NCBI RefSeq assembly: GCF_028389875.1 | Contig: NC_084682.1 | Location: 9,496,001-9,560,000 of the forward strand | DNA from: Rhea pennata | Lineage: Eukaryota; Chordata; Aves; Rheiformes; Rheidae | DNA length: 64,000 bases | Direction of reading: 5' to 3' | Shown here: piece after piece, positions 24,914 through 36,400 of the stretch | Layout: the number at the start of each line of letters is the position of its first letter | How positions within the stretch are numbered: the stretch's first letter is position 1 | The notes under the pieces: generated by a model | What the model was told of the DNA's origin: nothing | Database searches by the model: none | Seen by the model: the letters and a program-made list of their open reading frames with translations, nothing else | Program-made: the position numbers and the translations under genes

Positions 24914-27157
24914 TCTTTTTCTCTTTCTCTTAAGGCTCAGTGAAGTTGTTGCTCGTTTCAAGTAATCCCTTACTGTAAATGCCATGATCCTTAGAGAGCA
25001 GCAATAGCATGTGGGGAGGGCACCAAACATCGCTCTGACACACACACACACTGGCTAATCATCCTTTCCCAGCAGTTGGTAAAACCCACAGGCACTAACC
25101 GGACCCTGTCCCGACGAGGCTGTGCACGCACACACGCAGGTCAAGCTCCGACTCAACCCCGCCGAGCCGAAACCTCGGCTGGCGACAACCCAGCTGTACG
25201 CCCACGAGCGCACTGGTTTTCACCTCCCCCCCCAACAAAAAAAAAAAAACCTAGCGCAAAACAAATCCGCAATCTGCTGTGCCGAGGCGAAACCCTTCAG
25301 CAATTCACGCCGTGCCAAGCTGCTGTCGCAGTGCCGCGCAGCCCCGCGCGCAAGAGCGCCGGGGGTGTTTGGGATTATTGCACTGCCCAGCTCGTGCCCG
25401 CAGCCTGGTGGCACGCAGCAGCGGACCAAAGCATTGCTCCGGACAAACATCCGAAGACGTGCAGCGCCGCACCTGGGATAAACCTTTACTCCAGAAATCT
25501 GGAGTGGATACAATATACCATGGGGCAGTTTTGACAACCCATGGAAAGGAACAGCAGAAATACTGCTCAGGAAAGTACATCAGTATGTGCCTATGCGCTC
25601 CTTGGCAGGGACACTTTAACTCCGTTAGGGCCTGCAAAGGGAAGCTACCCATGCTCTCGCCTACGGATGCGCTGATGCCCTGTCCAGCTGCCACACGACA
25701 TCCCCACTGATTAAAAACCAAAAGGATTTCAAGCTCAGTGTCTGGATCTGGCAGCACCAGAAAACAGGACCGTTAAGTCCCTCCTGCTCAGCCACCATCA
25801 GTGTGAAAGGAGAACTAAACAGTGAGCCGCAGGCTGGTTGATGTGTCTGCGTGTCCCACGCACCAGTATAAACCATGGGGATGTCACGACTGGTCTTGGA
25901 TGCTTGTTCACTGCCTCTGCAAAACCCTGGCTAAAACCTGCAATGCGCAAGCTCAAGAAAACCATGTTAGAAGTTGTTTCTTAACTAATGCTGGAAAGTC
26001 CTTACCAAAACTGTAAGACCTGAAATTTCTTAATGTCAAAAACGGGGAGGAAAGAAGTCTCAAAATGCAAGAAATCCTCGGATGCTTAATTGCAAAAGAA
26101 GCTCCTCTGAATATGGCCTCTCCTTTCCACAGCTCCTCGCTCCCGCAAGCTCCTACCCCGTGGTGCACCCCGCCGGCATGCCTGCCTTGGCTTGCACTCG
26201 CTGCCTGGATCTCCTCGGTGCTCCCTGGGTGCGGAGAGGGCACTTTGGCGGCAGACGCCGCGGCAGGCTTCAATGCCTCGTTCCCTGTGGCCACCGCCGT
26301 CATGCGAGCGAGGAGCTGACGGGAACCCGGGCTGTGACGCTGCTGCCTGCAGCGACCCCGGTGCCGGGCAGGACGGCAGCAAGCACCAGGGCTGCCCTGT
26401 GCAAGCAGCAGAAATGGGCTGGGAAGAGACCCGAGGAGGATGGAGACGGGATGCACCCCTCCTTCACTGAACCGGCACGACGAGGGCCGAGGACGGCTTC
26501 ACTGCGAGCTGCCAGGGGGGCGGGGGGAGGGAGTCGGAGGCAGCCGGGCTCCCTCTGACCGGGGGACAGCATGGGAGAGGTGGGAGGGCGGCTGCGGAAA
26601 ACTGAACTAAAACAGTCGTGTTTCAAAGCAGACAAGAGTCCCCGGTGCACCGTCCGCCGGGAGACGGTGCAGAGGGAAGCGTCAGCCGGGCTTTCTCCAG
26701 GCAGCCTGGCTTGGGCTCCTGGGAGAAAGGAAAAAAGGGGAAAAATTCGAACAACAGGATATTCTCTATTCCAATGACAAACAGGCTTGCTGGAGGAATC
26801 CGAACCCAGCTCCCTCCCTATTCGAATGTGCGCGACGAAGGATGGTCTTCAGAAAGTCCCGTGGGTGCGGGCAAGCTGGCGCCACGCAACGTCTCTTCTG
26901 TTTGATCCTACATTTTGCTCAGGGGAGTTTTCCAGGGCTCTCTTGGAGGACCGGGCCTGTGCACGCCGGCTGTGCCGCGAGCTCTCGCCGGAGCGCCCGT
27001 GCTCGCAGCCCGGCCGTGTCGCCGGACGTCCCGCGCGGCTCCTTTCGCATCGACAAAGCAAGCGGGTTACCCTGCACATCGGCGTTGTAATGTCAGGAAA
27101 CCATCCGAACGCCCTTGCCTCCTGCCCCTCATTCATAAGGAAATTTAATAAAATAAC

Positions 27158-27189
27158 AATAATAATAATAATAATAATAATAATAATTA
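27158..27189. repeat. (AAT)n microsatellite
   Basis: About ten AAT/ATA triplets, located about 165 bp downstream of the CASTOR2 stop codon on the transcript strand. Confidence 0.95.
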
Positions 27190-27290
27190 AAACAAAGGCT
27201 TATTGGAGCTGTTTCCGCTCATCTTTCCACAGTCTCTTTTCATGTCACTCTCTGGAATCAGATTTTTCAAGAAATACTGTGAGAAAAAAA

Positions 27291-27322
27291 GAATAATAAT
27301 AATAATAATAATTATAATAATA
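27291..27322. repeat. (AAT)n microsatellite next to CASTOR2 stop
   Basis: About ten AAT triplets with one interruption. It starts about 30 bp downstream of the CASTOR2 stop codon, so it should be transcribed as an AUU-rich 3' UTR segment. Confidence 0.95.
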
Positions 27323-27352
27323 GAAAGCATCTGGAACCAGCTCAGAAGATTT

Positions 27353-27418
27353 CTAATGCTTTTCAGCTTGACTGACTTGGAGTGCATTGACCACACCATT
27401 TATGTTTTCTTCAGGTAC
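27353..27418 (-). CDS. CASTOR2: CASTOR2 last coding exon with stop
   Basis: 66 bp: 21 codons and TAG (27353-27355). The acceptor is TTTCTTGCAG. It encodes VPEENINGVVNALQV followed by SQAEKH. It lies 4.8 kb from the previous exon and is far too short to stand out as an open frame. It was found by searching for the expected tail of the family. Confidence 0.92.
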   Translation of the reverse strand, partial: VPEENINGVVNALQVSQAEKH

Positions 27419-30400
27419 CTGCAAGAAAAAAAAAAAAACAGGAAAGGTCACATCTTTAGCAAAAGCCAGGGAAGGACGACAACAGAGACAAAGCTAAAAC
27501 AGTTCCCGAGGACCCAGGTATTGTTGGACACCTCAACTCCTCCAACAAAGTTCGTCTGAGAGACAGAGCTACTTTCAAGGTCATAAATGATAACAAGGAT
27601 TTGCTGATGCTCCGTGTGAGCAAACTGCATAAGCGAGGGCTGGCAGTTCTGCCATCTACATGGTATCTGCTGGTAGGGACAGCAACTGGTTGGGTTTACT
27701 CCATCCCTTCCCAGTCCTTCTTCTCCTTTTCCTCTCCTCTCCTCTCCTTTCCCTTCCTTTCTTTTTTGAAGCACCTCCTTTGGGCGAGCGACATGGAGTG
27801 CACTGCCGGTCGCCTCGTTGCCCTTCTCTCCCGCTGGCTGGCAGTAGGAGGAACAGATACATCTCACCCAAGACCGTGTGCTTGGGCAAGAGAAACATAA
27901 CAGCCCCAGAGATGCTTCGCTGCTCCACCACTGGATCGGGCTGAAGGGCTCCCTAGCCCATCCAAGTGAGCACTTTAGTTCTTGCAATTACCAATCTGGC
28001 TTTCACAGAAAGGTGATGCCCAGATAAAGCTCCAAGAGTCCTGGTAGCTCATGCACTACTGCAAATATGCAAGAGATTTGATTTCTGCCTCAAAGCACTT
28101 GTATACCAGGAGCTCACTACTGCAAGGTGCCTTGGGCTGATGGATTAATGCAACTACTACATGAGGTCCCACAAGGCTGTCAGGGCTTCTTACAAGCCTG
28201 GCACCCATAAGTCTGGGTGGTGAGTCCACATGGGGTGACAAGGGGAAAAGTCTGTCCAGAGAAGAGGACTGCCCATCTGACAGGCAGCTAACAGCTCTTG
28301 AAGGAGAGGAAGTGGAAAGGAGACTGAGGAAAAATAAACTATTTGTGAATTGCTTTGTGAAGCCAAAATAATTCATGTTAAGTTGAAGAAGGGACTGCCT
28401 TCTATGCAAGGTATGAGAATCCTTTGCCAGAAGCACAATACCTGGATTCATCAGACACCCTTATGAGTTTGTACTGTGGAAATACAATTGGACTGTGATT
28501 TTCCACAAGGCTTTCAACAAAACTGATGAACAAATACATAAGGAATAGCAAGAAGAACTTTCAGTTTTCCAATGGAACAGTGGAGCCACTGGCTCTGATG
28601 TGTGAACAAAGGTCAGCTGAGAAAGGACGAAAATAATCTTGAGACAACCATAGAGCCAACTCTTTCTGATTAAGAAGCAAACCTCCATCATATGAAACAG
28701 AACTACAAGACAAGAGTCTTTGCTGCTACTTTTCCATCATTTTTCCCAGTATCTTGAAGACGAAAGTAGAAGCAGCTATGTATGACTGTTTGCTTCTCCT
28801 GAAGATAATGGGAAAAGACATGGGAATCAATTTTGCACAAAAAACTTTTCACAGCCATCCCCAGCAGACATCGAGCATGTCTCTGCATATATTCCTTCAG
28901 TGCAATACAGACGCATGTGAAGGCAGAACAGGCCAGTTCTGGCCTGGTATTGATGGCATGGATCCACCTCCTTGCTTACACAGAATGGGCTGAACCTTCA
29001 CTCACTGCAAAATGCATGACTCCCTTAAAGTCAAAGCAATGATATCAATCACCCAGTGAAGCTCTGCGCTGGATTTTCTCTGGGACCGGGGTGCAAACAG
29101 TTCTGATTTGTAGAACATGACATATTTTGCCACCAGCAGAGAAGTCCTACCTCTCCTCTGCCCCTCAAAGATCTCTATACTAGTGCAACTAGGGCTCCAT
29201 GTTCACTTGTCAGCCAGAGGGTAGATCAAAGCATCCACCATGAAAGGCAAAGTAAAGCTCCAAACTACATCACAGACACTTCTTCAGCTTCAGCCTTATT
29301 ATTATTATTATGCAAAAACCTTGTGAAGAAGAGCAACACCTCCCGGCGCGAGGCAGTGAGAGCAGAGCACCAGCTGGAAAGAGGGAGAGGGATCTTCTCA
29401 CTAGCTCTCTCCAGGTGTATCCTAGAGGGAGCTGAAATCGTAGCTCCCTCTAGCCTGACCCTACATCACCCATGGGACACACCAGAGACCTGGAGGGTCC
29501 TGACTTGGCACTGTCTCCCAAAGGATTTTCTCTCCAGTGCAGCTCCAGATTTCCAGGCCCATGGCACACTCCTACAGCTACAGCATCCCAGAAAGAGTCT
29601 CTATTAATACCCAGGCCACATAAAAAAAAATTCAACAACAAAAAATACCTTAATGCACATGAGTGAAAAAAGATCAGGTCAGAGGGGAAAAATGAATGTT
29701 TGTAACAGCAGGTTTGGAACAATTTTGAAGAATGAAAGGGAGAATGTAGAGAATGGACTCCAGAGGTGCATAAACCTTGAGAAATTTCACTATAAGTCAA
29801 GGTGTCTGGCGAGCAAAGAGGAAGTGTGAAATTAAGAGAAATCATGCGAGAATCTACAGAGAGTCTTGGCCAATAAACCCCATCTAGAGCAAGCAAGAAT
29901 ATAGCTTCTGGAGCAAAGTCAGTCATGGAAGTGCTGGAAATGGCCCAGCATTTAACACATTTTGGTAGGAAGTTTTGACAGCTACAACAGTACTGCTCAA
30001 ATGAAAAGGCATTTACAACTGCAAAGAAAGAAAACAAGAAATCACAAAGATAATGATAAAATACTGATTTGAGCATGGAAGATCTGCAGACCTTAATGCA
30101 CGGCCCAAATGCCACCCCGAACAGCTGCCTGGAAGCTGAGAACTGCTGGTCTCAGATGGAGCAGGCTGAGACACATTTAAAACTTGGAGCTGCCTGCAGA
30201 GTCATCACACTTGGATGGCAGAAGTTTTAAGTGAAATATCTATTTTAACTGGCAGAGCTGAGCTCTCCAGATACTGCTTGACAATTAGAAGCACTCTGCA
30301 CCCTCTGCCCTGCACAGAGCATGCACTTGGGGCTACAACAACAGGTAGGAATGCAAGGCAAAGCTAACAGTATTGATTTTAAAATGGTGTTTTATTGGCT

Positions 30401-33400
30401 TATCTTATCAGCACAGTTAATATTCAAGCAAATAAGACAAACATATATAACAGTCTAACCTTTGCTATCTGGGATAATATTTACTTTTACTCTTTACACA
30501 TATGACCTATGCACTGCAAATGGTTTATGCCAACTGTGAAAAACTGAAGTAATTAGCTGGAAAAAAAAAAAAAACAGTGCAAAAAGTCCCTTGAACTCAT
30601 TGGAGCTTTTACAGGTCAAAAGTAAGGCTTGAGCAGTGAGTCTGCAGTGATGAAAGCAGAAGTGTAATGTAAACAAGAAAGGGTGCATTTAAGCAAAACA
30701 AAACAAAAAGCCCCAGTTCTGCCTCAAAAACACCTTCCCTTGCCAGGCTACCAAGCCTTAACAGGAACTGGAAAAATACAAGTTTCAATGCAGTTTTCAA
30801 TGAGCCAGGGGTAAAACCTGAGGTGAGACCACAGCGATGCACATAGGCTGGCACAGCTGCAGGAGTGTGGTCCTCCTGGGATAGAGGAGGCTTTTGCTAT
30901 GCAGCTCATCAGATCCATTCCTCTATGCCTCCCTCATATGGTAAAAATGACTATTTAGGTGCTCCATGGTAGTCCTCTGGCTAGCCATTTGGTGGACTGA
31001 GGCCAAAGAGACTGGCCATCTGGGCAAGCAATAATAATAATTATTATTATAACTGCTATTTTAGCAGAGACCTGATTTCTGGAAGCAAGGGGTTGCTGAG
31101 CAGGCTGACCTCAGGTCCAGCATGCACAGAGCCCCTTTCATGGCCAGTTCCTCCCTAGGCCTGGCAGAACCTCAAACCTGCAAGGGTGCTCAGCCAGGCT
31201 GGGTTTTTGCCACGGATAAGCCAGTTCAAACCCTCACAAAAACCAGATGTGCTCAGCAAGGCTGTGGTGGGAGCAGAGCTCCAGCGGGATTCAGCACTGA
31301 CTCGGGTTTGGAACCACAAAAATGCACAAAGAGAACAACCACAGACAGGCTTAGTGGCACGTTCAAACGCTCCAGAGCCTTTGAAAAAGTTTCTAAAAAT
31401 GGGCAAAGAATGCAGGTACACTAAGTGCCTCAGCAAAACAACCAAATCCACATCTCTGGGGTTCCTGCAAACCTGACGAGATCCTTCAGAAACAGCAGAG
31501 CTAACTGGGTGCTCCCAGATAGATGTCAAAATGCTGAAGATTGGGACCATGTAGGGACTGAAAGATGAAGGCAGAGGTCTGCTCTTGGGACACTCTCCAA
31601 AATAGTCCCCTTCCCTGCACAAAACCACCTTCCTGAGAGTTCCTGACCATGCTTGCAGGCAAACGGAGAGGATTTGTGGCTGGTTCTCCTTAAATAACAG
31701 ACAGCGATGCCCTGGAAGAGACGGCTGAGGGCAGGTGTGAAGTCTCCATCACTCTTGGTCTCTAAGGATTGAGACCAGCCTTTTGCAAGAATGACGCTTG
31801 CTGACCTGGGTTTGCCTTGAGCTAGGGCTGGACTCATTTCAGGAGCCTCTGGCAGAGGCAGTTACCGCCAAAAGGCTGTTTATTCAGGAGTGCCGGCGTT
31901 GCAGAGGGAACGGGGCACCAGGGCTTCTGCGGCCTCGGCCCCAGGCTGTTGCCAGCACAGCTCAGCCCTTGCAAACTGGCTGCTCCTGTCGCAGCCTGAT
32001 CTGCTGCTCTAACCCAGGCATAAATGTGACAACGCAGCAAGGCTTGGCAGATAGGCGCAGGCATGATCTCACCCTCACCCAAGCTTTAATGCACGAGAAA
32101 CACTGGGGAGAGGCATCTGTGCTGGGCCACGTCAGAACGAAGTCCCTTTGGTGAGCTCTCCCACAGGGAAATGATACTCTCACCATCACCTCTTTCCCAG
32201 GAAAACAACCTCCTCACCCCAGAAAAGCTACCCTGATACTCACCAACGCGTGATCAAACTTAAAAGTACTGATGTAATAGGCTGGGATGTCGGCCGCGGC
32301 CAAAGGCTCAGAAATCTGAGCGACAATTCCACATTCATCTAGAAGGAGACAAAGAATAGCAGCGATCAGCCGAATAGCACCCACTGGTCACCCTGGGGTT
32401 TGCAAGTGCCTCACCGATGTGGGGAGCAAGCGGAGGCACCACTAGACCCTGTAGACCTCACACCAGGAGCTCCATGAGTACAATCCCAGGCGTTTGACTT
32501 CCCCGGGGAATCAGGGGAAGGACTGCAGCATAGAGCCCACCAGATGAAATGCCTTCTTTAGGTGCTTTGTTGGTGATGTTTATGCAATAGCAGCAGAATT
32601 GGGCTCTCTGGGCAATCACAGTCCATTGCGCAATTGATTTTATCGCCTCCTTTTTCTTCCAGAAAAATGTAAATCTCCCAAAGGCACAAAACATTAGAAC
32701 TGGAATGATTTTCAAAGGTCCAAAGAAAGGCAACTAATGAGATTCAGGACAGAAGCATCAAAAACTGTCTCAACTAGCCAAATCTTCATTTTTCTCTTTA
32801 GTTGTTGCTATTAAATTCTCTGCCATGCATTGCCGAAAGAGGAGATGCTGAACAGCTGTTTGGCCTGGCCACGTAATTCCTGGGCCACAGACTGCCACCA
32901 CCACTGAGACTGGATTTCATGCTGATTTAAACGGTTCATCTGTTCTGTTCATCTGAGACCAATAGTACATTGTTTCCATGTGAAATCTGAGTTTCACTGA
33001 TCCAAATTTACTATTCTCACTCAATTCTAACCTAACATATTTAAAAGCTACACATTTAGGAGACTGGCAGATGTCCTGATGTCCCATCAATGAAATATGG
33101 CATGCCATTTCTACATATTTTGCCTCAAAGATGCATAAAAACAAGGTGCATGAAGATTTCCTTCTTTTTATAGACCTAGGAATTAGCTACTGAAATTAGT
33201 TTGTCTGGTATAGATGTTTGATGAACAATGAACTAGGAATTAAATCTAAAAATTGGGCAAACATCTTTCAGGGATAATTAGTTTTCTTGAAGCCTGTATT
33301 TTGAAACAGTTTCAGAGACCTAATTTTTTCAAGGGAAAGAGCCCCAACATTTTCTGAAAACCAGGGCTTTGTGGGATTATTCCAACTGGACTCCTTAAAA

Positions 33401-36400
33401 TTACAGGGATACAGAAACATAAGTCACTACTGTGGATGTGAAGCATTTGCTCTGTGCTATTTTGATCCAATATTCTTTTGATTAGAGAAAATATTTGGAT
33501 TTGAAGCACTGCATTTGAAACTGAGATCCATGAACAGGGCTCCCACTTGGACTACTATAAATCAGCACTAAATCTGCTAAAGCCACAGAGTCGTCCAGGC
33601 TTTGCACTGGAGTATAACAGTCCTCTCTGACTCTTGATTTTAGTATTCTAAAGATCATTCTCATGCCATCTTTTAGGCCAATTTTTCTCTTTAAATAGAG
33701 ACCTAGCTGTAGCTACTTCCCAGTTCCAGCAGATCAATGCAATTTAGATGGAGCTGTCAAACATGTAGCACTTTCAAAACTCTATTTAAAATCCTGACCT
33801 ATTAGGTAGGAATCAGAATCCACCTTTTTGAAAGTCTCAGCTCTCAAAGTCATGTTAAGCTGCTGGCTCTTAAAAGGTCCCAGACAGGCCGCTGCAAGTT
33901 TTATCATCATTTCAGAAAACCTCAAGGTGACTGACTACCTGCACACCAACTGATCCCCAAATGTTACCTACCGAAGCCAAGTGGCTGCCCACCAATCCGC
34001 ACCATCTTCCAGAGTTCACCAGATGCACTTGTAAACAACAAATTATTAGGAAATCTGCAGAAGAAAAGGGAACACCAAATGCGTCAATTAAAACACAGCA
34101 GTGTGTCAAATTCTGCTGGTGGGGATGCTGTTGCTCCTATATCCCCACACTGCTTGAAGTAAACAAAAAACAGCAGCAGCAGCTCAGTGAACACAAAAGA
34201 AGTTGAAGTAAGTGGCACAGATGAACCTGCCGGCCCCTCCAGATGTCCCAAGGTGAATACATGTGACACTGAAAGTCTGCATAAGCACTCAGAGAGGTGC
34301 AGAAGAAACTTGCCAAAACACAGGCTATGCCCTAGGCTTTACAAATCCCAAGAGTGATAATTTGAAGGCTTGATTTCAACTGCATTGTAGGAACACCTGG
34401 GGACAGAAGATGCTTCCCCCGATTTTCTGAGGAGCGTGAATGGTGACCACTGCGTTTGTGTCTGAGCATCTTCAGTACTTTATTCACTCATGGTCCCTGG
34501 GAGGTCCTGCAGACATCCCCATCTCCGAGTAGAGGACAGAAGACCAGAAGCGAAGTGACTTGCCCAAGGTCAAGCCAGCAGTCTGTGACATAGGGAATCA
34601 GCTCCCTGGGCTCCCCAAGTATCAGGCCACTGCTCTAACCCTCAAGCCTCTCTTGAAGGCAGACAGAGGTTTATTCCAATTAAGGTTAAAGCAACTTTAG
34701 GGAGCAATTAATAGTTTGTGAAACAAGTCCCTAGGGCAGGCAAGTATCAAAACTAAACACAGCACTGCATGCCAAAAGCAAATCCATGAATTGCATCTCT
34801 CCTGCCTAGCCTCCAGAGCTCAGCAAGTGATGTGGAGCTGAAGAAGTTCATATATAATACGCACAGGCTGATATTTGTTCCCTAGCCGACTTTTCGCCTT
34901 GCCAGACAAACAGAGTCATGAGCTCCTGCTGCACAGGGATGACTCAGTACATTACCATCACAAGGGGACTCCACATCAAGCCCAGCCATGTGTGAAAGAG
35001 AAGTTGGAGGACAACATCACTGAAGTCCCCACCCTACTCTAGAGCTTTGGCCTTAAAACGTCAACCATGTACACTGGATTTTTTGTTCTTTGCTGTTAAG
35101 AGTTCAGTCCATGAACAACCAAGTAAAAATGTCAAAATCACTTTGCTCCAGCATCCCTCCTTCAAAAGTGAGAAAACCCTTGGGATCCTACATTTCACCA
35201 GCTTTTCATTAGACTGAGGGCTTGGACAAACAAGCTCAAAATTTACTTTCTCCATGTCAGTCTTCACTCAGAAAAGTGACAAGGTGTACAGGCACATAAA
35301 ACTGCCCCAGAGATGCTCCCCAGAATTAACACGTATGAGCCTGAATAACTTCCTGCTCCTTTGAGAACTTTCCAGGTGATTTTTTTGTGGCCCAAGAGAC
35401 CAAGGCTCACCTCTGCTGTGTCTGGACATCCATGACCAAGGAGATGTAACCCTCAATGAGAGAAAAGGAGAAAAAGCGAATATGTCCCGAGTCTTCGTTG
35501 CCCACCACTGAGTCTTTTACTCTGAAGAGATAAGAGGGAACAGCATTAGCAGAAGCTAGAAGGGTAAAAGAAGGCATTTAAAACAGATACTAGGCACTGA
35601 CATCAGAGATGTTCATACACTGACTTAGGCAAGAGACATTGAGTCCTGTCATATTATACTGCTTTTCACGTTTTGGTTTTGCAGGGGGAAGAAAATACCT
35701 GTCCCTACTACTGATAAAACTCTCGTCCATGCCCCAAACACGCTCCTCCAGCAGGAGGCCTTTGGCGACTCTGGGTTCCCAGCTTTCTCCACGCTGGCCC
35801 TGCATGGTCTGTGCATGTGGAACAGCAGCCCAGCCTGCATTCTATTTGTAGGCACATACGCATTTGCAGCATATGGGTTGCATTGCTACTCTTAGCTTAA
35901 ACCTACAGACGCACAGCTCTACAAAGCCAGCAGACACTTTTGAGCACCTTCATATCTTATTTGGTGTCCACCTGGCAGGATACTCCTCTTGGACAGGTGA
36001 ATACACCCTTCCTAAGCGCAGAACAACCCGAGTCCACCACGAATCCCTGGACATCTTGAAACAGCAATGGAAATTTGTGTCTTAAGACACCACCCGCACT
36101 TCCCCCAGGAGCCTCACTCACTGGTATGACGTACCCATTGGAGTAAAACATGACATCCATTAGGAGTGTAGCAACAGTGGGAAGGGTATCTGGATCCAGG
36201 CTGGTGACGCAGAACATATTACTTGGGCTGGAAAGGGGATGAATGACAGGCCTCTGAACTGCAAGAGACGCACAAAGACACACACAGATGATATGAAGCC
36301 AACCCTGCACCAGGTTCACATTCCACCAGACATTTAGTAGTCACACACCAGCACCAGCTGGACAGAAAGCTGACAGTGTTTCTAAGTGCAACTATACAAG

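Larger units (their letters stand above)
24441..27352 (-). other. CASTOR2: Probable CASTOR2 3' UTR (minimum form)
   Basis: The sequence following the CASTOR2 stop codon on the minus strand, as far as the first AATAAA hexamers. It includes two trinucleotide repeats, a 26-base A run (24888-24913) and GC-rich parts at 25.1-25.5 and 26.1-27.1 kb. The extent is inferred; the true end could lie further left. Confidence 0.45.

Noticed and set aside
29041..29090. Minus-strand VPEKI-like segment as the last CASTOR2 exon
   Set aside because: It has no AG acceptor at the right place. A far better match with acceptor and stop exists at 27353-27418.
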